This document shows positions 7,899-16,923 of a stretch of 64,000 nucleotides of DNA, one piece after another. How positions within the stretch are numbered: the stretch's first letter is position 1; every line of letters starts with the position of its first letter. The stretch is from Exiguobacterium aestuarii (GTDB lineage Bacteria > Bacillota > Bacilli > Exiguobacteriales > Exiguobacteriaceae). The stretch covers positions 1,612,001-1,676,000 of the forward strand of contig NZ_JAIVAC010000001.1 in NCBI RefSeq assembly GCF_020171655.1. Reading direction: 5' to 3'. The notes under the pieces were generated by a model. It did not search any database and was not told where the DNA came from. It saw only the letters and a list, made by a program, of their open reading frames with translations. Position numbers and translations under genes: made by a program.

Positions 7899-9701
7899 AT
7901 GAATCAAAAATCTGGTCTCGCCTATTCATTCGCAGCAATTGCAGCAGTTAGTTTTCTTGCCCATGCAGATGAGGCTTCTGCCGCAAGCACACACACAGTG
8001 CGATCCGGTGACTCATTGTGGTCCATCAGCCGTTCCTACAATCTTTCCGTATCAGCGCTGAAATCATTGAACGGTCTGAACTCAGATGTGATTCGAGTAG
8101 GACAAACTCTCAAATTGTCTGAAGGCTCGTCTAGTTCAACAGCTGGTTCATCGTTAACAACGTCGAGCACAACGAAAATGACGACAACCGATGCACTGAA
8201 TTTACGTTCGGGCGCCGGGACGTCCCATCGAATTTTATTGACGATCCCAAAAGGAAAAATCGTCACGACAATCCAAACGAACGGCACGTGGACAAAAGTG
8301 AGCTACGGTGGTCAAACGGGTTGGGTGCACAACGGGTATTTGAAAAAAACTTCTACCTCAACAACGCCCGTACCGACTACACCGCCTAGCGTGACACCTA
8401 GTTCTTCGACCGCTAAGACAACAGTCAATTTGAACCTTCGTGCTTCAAATTCAACAAACGCGAGTATACTAACGACCATCCCAAAAGGAAAAACAGTCAC
8501 GATTTTAAAGCGTGAAGGTTCTTGGTCGCAAGTCAAGTATGGAACACGCACAGGATATGTCGCTCATACATATTTAACAACAACAGGACCAGCGACGCCT
8601 TCGACACCTGCCATACCAAGTACGCCGAGTACACCAACTGAAAACACGCTTAATCAACAGTTCGTCACAACAGCAAACTTGAATATGCGTCAAGGGGCCG
8701 GGATTGGCTATGCGCTCGTCGCGACAATTCCGAACGGTACGACTGTCAAAGCTTCGAAAAAATCGGGGAACTGGTACTATGTCACGTACAACGGAAAGTC
8801 TGGTTATGTCAGTGCCAGTTATTTGAAACAGACATCAACAACTCCTAGTGAACCGATTGCTCCAAATGATGGCGATGCCGGAGCAGGCAACACGAGTGTT
8901 GATTATATCGTGAATACCCCATCGCTAAATGTTCGTGCAAGTGCCACGACAAACTCGTCCATAATCGGAAGTGTAAAAGCTGGTCAGACCTTACGCGTCG
9001 TTCAGACCTCGAACGGATGGCATCAAATTTATTATGGGAATACGACCGGGTTTGTCTCTTCCGCTTATGTCAAATCGGTTCCAAAAGGTTCAACAGAATC
9101 TCCATCTTGGGTGGAAGGGTCATATGATCAACATTCCTTCTACACATACCGTCCAACGGTCATTCGGTCACAGGCAAATGAATCTAGTCAAGTTGTCGGT
9201 TCCACTGTAAGAGGAGAACTTTTAAATGTAGTTGGTGAAACATCGACGCACTATCGCACGACATCCGGATACATTCTAAAGTCAGCCGTTACTCAAATTA
9301 ATGGACAAAGCCCTCAAGCAACGCGACTCGCAACGATTGCGATTGCTCAAAAATATATCGGTTCTCCTTATGTATGGGCTTCATCTAGTCCATCAAATGG
9401 AGGATTTGATTGTTCCGGACTTATTTATTATGTATTTAATCAAGCTGGCGTCTCTATTCCGAGAACGAACGTATATAATTATTGGACTGGATCTTATTTC
9501 GGTCAACAGTTAAGTGAATCCTTTACACCAAAAGCGGGTGACCTCGTTTTCTTCGAAAACACATATACAGCAGGCCCATCTCATATGGGTATTATGATTG
9601 ATGCAAACACATTCATTCATTCCGGTTCTTCTGGACTTGGCTACAATAAAATTCAAGAACCGTATTGGCAATCACGCTTGATTGGTTACAAACGACCGTG
9701 A
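7899..9701 (+). CDS. Secreted LysM - SH3b(x5) - NlpC/P60 peptidoglycan hydrolase
   Basis: 600-residue exported enzyme. The signal peptide (residues 1-28) ends ADEASA-AS. A LysM wall-binding domain (about 30-74) has HTVRSGDSLWSISRSYN. Four bacterial SH3 domains follow (about 95-150, 172-227, 254-310, 335-392), separated by Ser/Thr/Pro-rich linkers such as TPSTPAIPSTPSTP, then a fifth more diverged one (about 405-463). The C-terminal NlpC/P60 domain (about 475-600) carries Cys505 (FDCSGL), His562 (SHMGIM) and His574 (FIHSG), the expected catalytic set for cutting stem peptides (D,L-endopeptidase type). The ATG at 7899 has AAAGGA nine bases upstream and gives the signal peptide directly. It is likely a daughter-cell-separation autolysin. 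Single gene with its own terminator. Confidence 0.93.
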   Translation: MNQKSGLAYSFAAIAAVSFLAHADEASAASTHTVRSGDSLWSISRSYNLSVSALKSLNGLNSDVIRVGQTLKLSEGSSSSTAGSSLTTSSTTKMTTTDALNLRSGAGTSHRILLTIPKGKIVTTIQTNGTWTKVSYGGQTGWVHNGYLKKTSTSTTPVPTTPPSVTPSSSTAKTTVNLNLRASNSTNASILTTIPKGKTVTILKREGSWSQVKYGTRTGYVAHTYLTTTGPATPSTPAIPSTPSTPTENTLNQQFVTTANLNMRQGAGIGYALVATIPNGTTVKASKKSGNWYYVTYNGKSGYVSASYLKQTSTTPSEPIAPNDGDAGAGNTSVDYIVNTPSLNVRASATTNSSIIGSVKAGQTLRVVQTSNGWHQIYYGNTTGFVSSAYVKSVPKGSTESPSWVEGSYDQHSFYTYRPTVIRSQANESSQVVGSTVRGELLNVVGETSTHYRTTSGYILKSAVTQINGQSPQATRLATIAIAQKYIGSPYVWASSSPSNGGFDCSGLIYYVFNQAGVSIPRTNVYNYWTGSYFGQQLSESFTPKAGDLVFFENTYTAGPSHMGIMIDANTFIHSGSSGLGYNKIQEPYWQSRLIGYKRP

Positions 9702-9716
9702 CTTTGGTCACGCTAT

Positions 9717-9746
9717 AAAACCCGACGAAAGTCGGGTTTTTCTTTT
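9717..9746 (+). terminator. Hairpin terminator after the wall hydrolase
   Basis: AAAACCCGAC (9717-9726) pairs with GTCGGGTTTT (9731-9740) around a GAAA tetraloop and runs into further Ts. A second small hairpin, CGTGAC/GTCACG, sits just before it at the stop codon. Confidence 0.9.
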
Positions 9747-9813
9747 GTTTTGCAGGATTTTCATCCGATGAAACGAAATCGGAAGTATGATGAAGGAAAA
9801 AAGGAGGTGCCGG

Positions 9814-12510
9814 ATGGGCCAACCCCGCTTTGCTAAAATTCCATACCGTACCTACACCCTAGTACTAGCAATCGCTTGTCTCATCGGTGTCTTGATGTTC
9901 GGACTCGGGACGAGTTATTACTGGCATGAAAAACAAGAAGAGATCGACGAGACGATCACGAACTTGAATCAGGCGGCAAACCTCGCTGGTGTCGAAGCGT
10001 ATGTCACCTTGTTCGAGGCGGCGACTCGCTATGAGGATCAATCGAATCAAACGACATCATTTCTTTCTATCCCTTATAAAGAGCGCGCGCTTCAATACAA
10101 TGAACGACTGCAAAAAGACTTTGAATCAGGTGTAGACGAACAAGAACGAGAGACGCTTCAGACATTTTCGAATGACTTAGAAGGCGTTCTCGATGCAGAA
10201 CAGTTCGAAGCGGTCCCGTCTGATGTCATCAGTTCCATCAATCGGCGTTGGCTCTATCAAGCGCTCGAACAGACCAATCAACCGAACGCCACGTATGAGC
10301 TGACGGATGCGATGATGCGAATGCAGTCGATGCTCATGCGCAGTAACGATACGTTGCTCCAAGAACCGATTGAAGAGGAACAATTGATGAGTACCGTTGA
10401 CTTGATTGTCAATGAAGCAATCATCATCCAAAAAATTATTGATCAGAACGAAGCGTTACAAATGAAAGCCGTCATCGATGTCGCGGAAAGTGGTCAATCG
10501 TTTGCGAATATGGCAAGTCGTGAAGCATCGCTTGAAGCTCGTTACGTCAATTCGACGAACGTCTACGAAGATGCCTACGCTGCCCTTCGCTCGATTCGCT
10601 CCACGTCCGAGACGATGTTGCGAGAAGAAAGTAAGCATTATCAGGTCCTTGCCACGACATCCTTTGTCGCAACGCTCCTCTTATCGCTCGGACTGCTTTT
10701 CCTGCTCTACTATACGCGTAAACGGTATAATCATGATTTGGCGCATCTGAAAGCACGTGCGCTCGCCATCGACCCAAGCTTAGAACCGGTCGAAGCGACA
10801 TTCCCGAAAACACATGACTTCCGTAGCATCGAGGACGAATTACGTGAAATCGCGGTGAGCGTTCATTCGACCGTCCATGAACTCGAAAATCGCTCACAAG
10901 AACTCGTCCGCTATCACGAACGTTGGTCATCGCTCTTCTCCGAGACGGGTCTCGCTATCGCCTTGATGGACGACTCATATAACCTGATGGAACGCAACGA
11001 GATGTTCCGTCAATTTTTTGGGGACCGAAACTTATACGAAATCAATCAGCTGTTCACTGATACGGGACGGCGCATGTTCGAGCAAGCACTTGAAGGCGTG
11101 ACCGACCAAGGCACGAGCGCACAGTTCATCATTCATTTAAAAGGTGAACACACACGCTATTTGAACATCAAGCTCACCCCGCTCAAACGGGAAGAAAAAC
11201 TGACGTACTATTTGATTGTCGAAGATGAGACCGACCGGGTCGAACGGGAGCGAAAAGTCGACCGACTCGTCCGTTTCGATTTGGCGACCAATCTCTATAA
11301 CGAATATGGCTTCATCAGAAAATGGGAGCGACAAGAGATTGATGGGACGTTCTTGCTGATCCGACTGCATGACTATCACCATCTCGTCGACTGGTACGAT
11401 CCGGCGTATGCGGACCTACTCATGACGGAGTTCGCTCGCGCTGTCGAAACCCGTCTATCGAAATATGCGCACCATCTCTTCGGTCGATATCGGGATGATA
11501 TGTTCATGTTATACGTGAAAGGTTTCACTGCCGAGGATGAACATGAACTGCTGGAATTGTTCCCGAGCGAAGTGACGGTCAATCACAAGCGACAAAACGT
11601 ACACATTCAAATCGGCGCGACCGAGACGAAACCGGCGTATAACGATTGCTTGTTCGAGGCGATGAAAGCTTTGCAACATGCGAAAGAAACACGTACGCCA
11701 CTCGTTTGGTATGACTCAGACATTCTAGCTCAGATGCAGCTCGCCGCCTTAATCGAACAGGCACTTCCGGATGCGATTCGAAAAGGTGACTTGACAATCG
11801 CCTATCAGCCGCAAGTCGAGCTGAAAACCGGACGCGTCGTCGGTGCAGAAGTACTCGCCCGTTGGACACATCCTGAGATGGGCATCATTCCACCGAACGA
11901 ATTCATCCGAATTGCCGAGCGGTCTGATCAAATCCTGTGGCTGTCACACAACATCCTCGACCAGACGATTGAACAACTCGTCGCTTGGCAAGGAACTTCG
12001 TTTGAAGACATCTCTCTCTCGTTCAACTTGTCGGCCCACTCCGTCGACCCATCAATCGTGACGAAACTTCGGGATTCGATTGAGAAATATCCATGGTTAC
12101 CGGACCGATTGAAAATCGAATTGACCGAGTCATCGGATATCATGTCGTATGCGAGCGAACTTGAACGGTTAGAAGATATCGCCGATCTCGGGTATTGTCT
12201 CTCGATTGATGACTTTGGGACTGGATATGCCTCATTCGAAGCGATTTGGCACTTACCGATTCAAGAAGTGAAAATCGACCGGATGTATGTGAGTGGGAAA
12301 GCGAAAGAGAGCACGTCATTCTTACGTGCCGTCTCACGCTTTGCGAACGAACAGCAGTTGACCGCTCTCGCGGAAGGCATCGAGACCGAGAGCGACTTGT
12401 CCCGTATGATTCGGGAAGGGGTCGAGCTCGGGCAAGGTTACTACTTCTCACCCGCACTCGATGCGGCTTCATTTGAATCATGGGTCAAGACGAAGGGACA
12501 CTCGAATTGA
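9814..12510 (+). CDS. Membrane PAS - degenerate GGDEF - EAL c-di-GMP phosphodiesterase
   Basis: 898-residue membrane sensor enzyme. The first helix (about 14-34) and second helix (about 278-300) bracket an outside domain of about 240 helical residues. Then come a short coiled linker, a PAS-like domain (about 370-475), a GGDEF-fold domain with RDDMF at 560-564 in place of GGDEF, and an EAL domain (about 645-890). The EAL catalytic residues are present: Glu679 (EVLARW), Asn738, Glu769 (ELTES), Asp799-Asp800, Lys820, Glu854 and Gln874. It should degrade c-di-GMP in response to an external cue. The ATG at 9814 follows GGAGGTG closely; an upstream ATG at 9787 precedes that site. It is the second such enzyme within 7 kb and lies beside exopolysaccharide operons. 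Confidence 0.9.
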   Translation: MGQPRFAKIPYRTYTLVLAIACLIGVLMFGLGTSYYWHEKQEEIDETITNLNQAANLAGVEAYVTLFEAATRYEDQSNQTTSFLSIPYKERALQYNERLQKDFESGVDEQERETLQTFSNDLEGVLDAEQFEAVPSDVISSINRRWLYQALEQTNQPNATYELTDAMMRMQSMLMRSNDTLLQEPIEEEQLMSTVDLIVNEAIIIQKIIDQNEALQMKAVIDVAESGQSFANMASREASLEARYVNSTNVYEDAYAALRSIRSTSETMLREESKHYQVLATTSFVATLLLSLGLLFLLYYTRKRYNHDLAHLKARALAIDPSLEPVEATFPKTHDFRSIEDELREIAVSVHSTVHELENRSQELVRYHERWSSLFSETGLAIALMDDSYNLMERNEMFRQFFGDRNLYEINQLFTDTGRRMFEQALEGVTDQGTSAQFIIHLKGEHTRYLNIKLTPLKREEKLTYYLIVEDETDRVERERKVDRLVRFDLATNLYNEYGFIRKWERQEIDGTFLLIRLHDYHHLVDWYDPAYADLLMTEFARAVETRLSKYAHHLFGRYRDDMFMLYVKGFTAEDEHELLELFPSEVTVNHKRQNVHIQIGATETKPAYNDCLFEAMKALQHAKETRTPLVWYDSDILAQMQLAALIEQALPDAIRKGDLTIAYQPQVELKTGRVVGAEVLARWTHPEMGIIPPNEFIRIAERSDQILWLSHNILDQTIEQLVAWQGTSFEDISLSFNLSAHSVDPSIVTKLRDSIEKYPWLPDRLKIELTESSDIMSYASELERLEDIADLGYCLSIDDFGTGYASFEAIWHLPIQEVKIDRMYVSGKAKESTSFLRAVSRFANEQQLTALAEGIETESDLSRMIREGVELGQGYYFSPALDAASFESWVKTKGHSN

Positions 12511-12524
12511 GTGTCCCTTTCTTC
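12493..12524 (+). terminator. Hairpin terminator after the EAL gene
   Basis: AAGGGACACTC (12493-12503) pairs with GAGTGTCCCTT (12509-12519), followed by TCTTC. It overlaps the last codons of the EAL gene and the end of the convergent gene. Confidence 0.75.
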
Positions 12525-13251
12525 AGCGAGAACGAATGTCCTCATATAATTGCCTCGTCGCTTCTGCCGAGGACTGATTCAAATAAATCGTTTCTTCCGA
12601 CCAATCGAGTCGAATGACCGGCTCGACATCACGGTCGATAAAGAGAAGAACGTCCTCCCCTGCTTTCGTCCGAAAATGTCCCGTCAGACGTGATCCCGAT
12701 TCCGCCCCGCTCGTCCGTCGCGCAATTTCGGGTAACGTCGTCCACGTCACATCTTCGAGTTCATCGAATGGGATCTCACGGCTATAGCTCCCCTCAATGA
12801 CAATCGTTGAGTCTGTCACCGTCACCTCGGTCGGTTGACTGAACCAAAACATGAGCGCCGGCACTCCGACGAGTAAGACGACGGAGACGATGACAATCGG
12901 GATGAGACGCTTTTTACCGCCCGGTCTCAAACGCCCTGATTCGTCATAGATGTTGCCGTCATACTTTTGCATACGCCAAAGCATGGCTACGATGAAGACG
13001 ATCATCACGATAAAAAATGGAGCGAGTGAAATGTCCAATTCAAATCCTTCGATGAGCGCGATGAGGAGAAAGATAGCACCAATCCCGTAACACATCCACG
13101 CGACAAGACGTGCCACTTTTTGAATGTTCACCCGTTCCTTCTTCTCTCTCGACATCGTATTGTAGCCAGAAATCAAATCGTGCCATCCGAGACGGTCTAC
13201 CGCAAAACCGAGTGCGATGACGATGACCGCCGCCAATACAAGAATCCACAT
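12523..13251 (-). CDS. DUF3784-like membrane protein with PH-like C-terminal domain
   Basis: 242-residue membrane protein. The N-terminal part has a helix, the cytoplasmic signature ISGYNTMSREKKERVN and two more helices, the pattern of DUF3784 proteins. Another helix (about 118-140) leads into a beta-rich C-terminal domain (EVTVTDSTIVIEGSYSREIP, then FDELEDVTW) resembling bacterial PH-like domains of membrane proteins. Function unknown. The ATG at 13251 is chosen because GGAGGTGAGG lies just before it. Single gene between two hairpins. Confidence 0.7.
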   Translation of the reverse strand: MWILVLAAVIVIALGFAVDRLGWHDLISGYNTMSREKKERVNIQKVARLVAWMCYGIGAIFLLIALIEGFELDISLAPFFIVMIVFIVAMLWRMQKYDGNIYDESGRLRPGGKKRLIPIVIVSVVLLVGVPALMFWFSQPTEVTVTDSTIVIEGSYSREIPFDELEDVTWTTLPEIARRTSGAESGSRLTGHFRTKAGEDVLLFIDRDVEPVIRLDWSEETIYLNQSSAEATRQLYEDIRSR

Positions 13252-13312
13252 GTGCCTCACCTCCTCTTCTTTCCTTTACGTCATGAGTCACACAAAAGAT
13301 TCATCCCACACA

Positions 13313-13342
13313 AAAACAGGACCGCTGAATGAAGCGGTCCCT
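13313..13342 (-). terminator. Terminator of the UDP-glucose dehydrogenase gene
   Basis: On the minus strand GGACCGCT (13340-13333) pairs with AGCGGTCC (13326-13319) and is followed by TGTTTTTG. It lies right after the stop at 13351. Confidence 0.8.
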
Positions 13343-13350
13343 CAGAAGAT

Positions 13351-14592
13351 TTAGTTTGATGTCGGGGTGTTGAACGGACGTTGCATTCGGCCGATGCCTT
13401 CGTACGCGACGTCACCCGGGTCACGCGCGAACTTCCACGCATTCCGCGCATCAATCAACCGACGTTGACGCATGCCGGAGAAGGCTTCCGGTGCCAAGTT
13501 CACAAGCTCTTCCCATTCCGTGACGAGAATCGCATAATCTGCATCTTTCAAGGCTTCTTCTACAGACACTGCTTGTGGATATTCCCATGTTGCGATTGGG
13601 TCATAGCCAATGACTTCCACGTCTCGTGCGACCATATGGTGTGCGAGTAGAATGGACGGTGCATCTCGCATATCATCCGTTCCTGGTTTGAATGCCAAGC
13701 CGAGAATGGCGACACGCATCTTAGGTTCTAGATGAAGTTTCGACAATACGTATGGCGCTTGTGTTTCGTTCACTTTCGCTGCCGCCTTGATGACGCGAAG
13801 ATTGACGTCATTTTCTTTTGCGACATGAAGAAGCGCATCCATATCTTTCGGGAAACAAGAGCCCCCATATCCAATTCCAGCGTTGAGGAACGAACGCCCG
13901 ATCCGTGGGTCGAGACCCATCCCGTCCGCAATCGTCGTGATGTCCGCCCCTGCCTCATCGGCTAGACGAGACAAGTCGTTCATGAAGCTGATCTTTGTCG
14001 CCAAAAAGGCGTTCGAGGCGTATTTGATGAGCTCGGCATTAATCGGTGTCGTACAGATGAGCGGGACGCCAAGTCGACCATAAATCCCTGCCAACTCTTC
14101 GCAAACCTCAAGGTCCTCACATCCGATGACGACACGATGTGGTTTCATGACATCCGCGAGGGCGCGCCCTTCCTGTAGAAACTCGGGTACGATCGCAAAC
14201 GTATGAGAAGGATACATGATTTTCAACAAATCTGTCGTGCCAGGCGGGACCGAACTACGAATGATGACCTTGTGATTCGTCTTCAATTCAGATAGAGCTG
14301 TCTCGATATAAAAGAGGTCACAACTTCCATCGGGCTTACTCGGTGTGCCGACCGCGAGAACCAAATAGTCGACATGATCCGCATCCGCGATTTCGTCGGT
14401 CAACGTGATTTGATCGGCGTGCTCTTGTAACACGTCCGCCATGCCCGGTTCGTGGAATGGAGGGTGACCACTCTTCAGGAGACCTAACTTCCCTTGGTGC
14501 GTCTCGACCCCGATGACTTCATGACCAGCTTTGGCCAATCCGCATAGTGTCGCCAATCCAACATATCCTAAGCCTATAATTCCAAATTTCAC
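13351..14592 (-). CDS. ugd: UDP-glucose 6-dehydrogenase
   Basis: 413-residue NAD-dependent enzyme that oxidises UDP-glucose twice to UDP-glucuronate. The N-terminal Rossmann motif is GLGYVGL, the NAD-domain signatures VGTPSKPDG and SSVPPGTTD are present, and the catalytic Cys is in GYGGSCFPKD. The third UDP-binding domain has LGLAFKPGTDDMRDAPS. The start is a GTG at 14592 with GAAGGAGG about 7 bases upstream; a nearby ATG is out of frame. It is a single gene. UDP-glucuronate would feed the exopolysaccharide made by the cluster at 17.8-25 kb or a wall polymer. Confidence 0.93.
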   Translation of the reverse strand: MKFGIIGLGYVGLATLCGLAKAGHEVIGVETHQGKLGLLKSGHPPFHEPGMADVLQEHADQITLTDEIADADHVDYLVLAVGTPSKPDGSCDLFYIETALSELKTNHKVIIRSSVPPGTTDLLKIMYPSHTFAIVPEFLQEGRALADVMKPHRVVIGCEDLEVCEELAGIYGRLGVPLICTTPINAELIKYASNAFLATKISFMNDLSRLADEAGADITTIADGMGLDPRIGRSFLNAGIGYGGSCFPKDMDALLHVAKENDVNLRVIKAAAKVNETQAPYVLSKLHLEPKMRVAILGLAFKPGTDDMRDAPSILLAHHMVARDVEVIGYDPIATWEYPQAVSVEEALKDADYAILVTEWEELVNLAPEAFSGMRQRRLIDARNAWKFARDPGDVAYEGIGRMQRPFNTPTSN

Positions 14593-14676
14593 ATCAGTTC
14601 CTCCTTCAATCATCTTTTCTAAGCGTACTCAAATACGCCCAAGAAGTGAAGCTTCTAACACTCTCTCGATGTTCTT

Positions 14677-14685
14677 TGCTATAAT
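14677..14685 (+). promoter_or_regulatory. Extended -10 promoter for the small membrane protein
   Basis: TGC followed directly by TATAAT is a perfect extended -10 (TGnTATAAT). The region 17 bases upstream has no good -35, as often seen with extended -10 promoters. It lies about 32 bases before the ATG at 14718. Confidence 0.6.
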
Positions 14686-14717
14686 GAGTCAAAATGATGG
14701 GTGAAAGGACAAACCGT

Positions 14718-14957
14718 ATGGGCTTAATCGCTTTCTTTTTGGTGACGTTATTGATTTATTTTTGGCTTCCAGTCCGGGGGGGACTGAAAACCTTTTTACT
14801 TGTCTTGATCATGGTGAGTGGTTGGCTCTCCATCTTTGAGCTCGTTTCAATCTTAGAAGCTCGACCATGGGTATTCGCTCCAATTCTAATTGTCATTGTG
14901 TCAGTGATTTGGAAAGTACAACGCGACCGAAAACAGCAAATGAAGAAAAGTGTTTGA
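14718..14957 (+). CDS. Small membrane protein of unknown function
   Basis: 79 residues with three hydrophobic helices (about 4-18, 24-45, 50-66) and a basic cytoplasmic tail (KVQRDRKQQMKK). The ATG at 14718 has AAAGGA 8 bases upstream and an extended -10 promoter before it, and a hairpin follows, so it looks like a real stand-alone gene. No family recognised. Confidence 0.65.
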   Translation: MGLIAFFLVTLLIYFWLPVRGGLKTFLLVLIMVSGWLSIFELVSILEARPWVFAPILIVIVSVIWKVQRDRKQQMKKSV

Positions 14958-14980
14958 CCTCGGTCGGGCGCTTTTTCTTT
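14948..14980 (+). terminator. GU-rich hairpin terminator
   Basis: A twelve-base stem starts at 14948 (AAGTGTTTGACC) and pairs with GGTCGGGCGCTT using several G-U pairs. The loop is two bases (too tight, so the closing pairs probably open) and a T-run follows. It overlaps the stop codon of the small membrane gene. Confidence 0.6.
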
Positions 14981-15159
14981 TTGTCCTATTCGAGAAAGCT
15001 TCTGAATTTCCTGCTTCCAATGCTTGAGACCACATGCAAACGCCTTCTGTTTCTTCAACGAACATCGTCTACTTGAACGAATTACATTCTGTGTAATTTA
15101 CCACCTAAAATATGAGCTATTTTTGAAGCGGATAATCGTACAATCAAATCTACATCTAG

Positions 15160-15165
15160 TATAAT
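15160..15165 (+). promoter_or_regulatory. Candidate -10 box of the PNAG operon
   Basis: TATAAT at 15160-15165 lies about 77 bases before the pgaC ATG in an AT-rich leader. No convincing -35 is visible 16-18 bases upstream, so an activator or a weak promoter is possible. Confidence 0.4.
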
Positions 15166-15241
15166 GTAAAAATATCCATCGCATTTTCTATTAGTTCAAT
15201 CTCCTTATGTGCCCTATTTTTCGATAGAAAGGAACTTGCTT

Positions 15242-16501
15242 ATGACCTTCTACTTACTAGAGTTCTCCCCATGGATTGAACCACTTGCACAGTTCGTCTT
15301 TTGGTACCCATTTGTCATGGCCATGTTTTGGATATCGGGTGCTTTATTATTTAGCGTCACCCGCGAACGTGAGAAAGAGCTCGATTTAAACGAGCGAGAG
15401 TGGCCGCTCATCAGCATCCTCATTCCTTGCTATAACGAGGCGGAAACGATTGAAGAAACGATTACGTATCTCGACCATCTCACGTACCCTAACCTTGAAA
15501 TCATTGCGGTGAATGATGGCAGTTCGGATGACACAGGTAAAATATTAATTGAGTTGGCCGATAAACATGAACGTCTACGTGTCATCGATTGTCGTGAGAA
15601 CCGTGGGAAGGCAAATGCGTTACATATGGCTGCGCATGCCGCTCATTCTGAATATTTGCTTTGTGTAGATTCTGATGCATTTTTATCTGAAGAAGCACCT
15701 TATTATCTTGTGCGTCACTTCCTTGAAAAAGGTGAACGCGTCGGTGCTGTCACCGGAAACCCTCGTATTCGAAATCGGGATACGTTACTCAGTCGGATGC
15801 AAATCGTCGAGTATGCTTCTATCATCGGCTCAATTAAACGGACGCAACGTGTGATGGGGAAAATCATGACCGTATCTGGTGTCATCGTCATGTTTCGTAA
15901 AAAAGCACTACTCTCCGTTGGCTTATGGGACCGCGATATGATCACCGAAGACATCGCCGTTTCCTGGAAACTCCAACGTAAGTTTTGGGATATCCGCTAT
16001 GAGCCGCGCGCTCTTTGTTGGATGCTCGTACCAGAATCGCTATCTGGAATTTGGCGACAACGCGTCCGCTGGTCTCAAGGGGGACAAGAAGTCGTATTAC
16101 GTCACTTTGACATCTTTAAAGACTGGCGACAACGCCGGATTTGGCCGGTCTATATTGAACAAGTCATCAGTGTCATTTGGGCATATGCTTGGCTCATCGT
16201 CACGCTCTATCTACTCGTCACGGCAGATACGATTCAAGATATGTTGATTTGGTTCACATATAACTCCTTTGCACTCGTCTTAATCAGTCACATTCAATTG
16301 CTCATCTCTCTTTGGAACGACGCGAAGTATGACAATGTCTTCCGTTATTATGTATGGGCAGCTTGGTATCCGGCCGTCTATTGGATGTTAAATACGTTTG
16401 TTGTCATCGCGGCAACACCAAAAGCGATTCGTTCGACTTTGAAAGGAGGATATGCGACATGGAATTCTCCCGATCGCGGAACGAGACGGAGCAGCTTATA
16501 G
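15242..16501 (+). CDS. pgaC: Poly-beta-1,6-N-acetylglucosamine synthase (PgaC/IcaA)
   Basis: 419-residue membrane glycosyltransferase of family 2, predicted to polymerise UDP-GlcNAc into PNAG and move it across the membrane. One N-terminal helix precedes the GT-A domain with ILIPCYNEA, VDSDAF (substrate and metal Asp), MITEDIAVS (catalytic TED) and QRVRW (the QxxRW processivity motif). At least four helices follow. The ATG at 15242 follows GAAAGGA; an upstream in-frame start at 15209 lacks a site. It overlaps pgaD by 43 bases and starts the pgaC-pgaD-pgaB operon, so the synthase, its small partner and a deacetylase are made together. Confidence 0.92.
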   Translation: MTFYLLEFSPWIEPLAQFVFWYPFVMAMFWISGALLFSVTREREKELDLNEREWPLISILIPCYNEAETIEETITYLDHLTYPNLEIIAVNDGSSDDTGKILIELADKHERLRVIDCRENRGKANALHMAAHAAHSEYLLCVDSDAFLSEEAPYYLVRHFLEKGERVGAVTGNPRIRNRDTLLSRMQIVEYASIIGSIKRTQRVMGKIMTVSGVIVMFRKKALLSVGLWDRDMITEDIAVSWKLQRKFWDIRYEPRALCWMLVPESLSGIWRQRVRWSQGGQEVVLRHFDIFKDWRQRRIWPVYIEQVISVIWAYAWLIVTLYLLVTADTIQDMLIWFTYNSFALVLISHIQLLISLWNDAKYDNVFRYYVWAAWYPAVYWMLNTFVVIAATPKAIRSTLKGGYATWNSPDRGTRRSSL

Positions 16502-16923
16502 GTGAAGACGTCCTTGTCAAGACGAAGCGCTCTTTCATTCGATCGTTTATCGAAATCCTGCTAACCGTCGTATTCTGGATTTACACACTTGTCGTAAGTT
16601 GGTTTTTCGTAAGCGCCCTTCTCAACCAAAACGACCGCTACATCGCCACATTAAAATCTGCACTCAACGTAACAAATGAAGATATTCGTGGTCTAATTAG
16701 TTTTGGTGTTCTCATTCTAATTGGATTGGCGATTTTACTCTTCGTCTGGAGAACATACAACAAGAAGAGATATGGTCCACTGAATCGCCGAAAAACTCCT
16801 ACGCCAACGACTTTAGAAGAGTTGAACAATCTCGGACTAATTGAACCTTCAACAATCGAAATGTTACAGCAGGATAAAGTCATCATATTCGAAAAAAATC
16901 CAGTGAAGGAACTCGAAGAATGA
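16459..16923 (+). CDS. pgaD: PgaD-like PNAG synthase partner
   Basis: 154-residue protein with two membrane helices (about 30-52 and 73-95) and a charged C-terminal tail, the size and layout of PgaD/IcaD partners of PgaC. In E. coli PgaC and PgaD together bind c-di-GMP to switch on synthesis; whether this partner does is unknown. The ATG at 16459 has AAAGGAGG upstream, inside the end of pgaC. Its stop overlaps the start of the next gene (ATGA), so all three genes are translationally coupled. The identity rests on topology and neighbours more than sequence. Confidence 0.8.
   Translation: MEFSRSRNETEQLIGEDVLVKTKRSFIRSFIEILLTVVFWIYTLVVSWFFVSALLNQNDRYIATLKSALNVTNEDIRGLISFGVLILIGLAILLFVWRTYNKKRYGPLNRRKTPTPTTLEELNNLGLIEPSTIEMLQQDKVIIFEKNPVKELEE

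Noticed and set aside
8180-9110. DNA tandem repeats in the wall hydrolase gene
   Set aside because: The repeats are protein SH3 domains with only low nucleotide identity, so not a DNA-level repeat array.
14970-15240. A gene in the gap before pgaC
   Set aside because: Short frames exist, but none has a ribosome site plus coding-like composition; the stretch holds a terminator and a -10 candidate.
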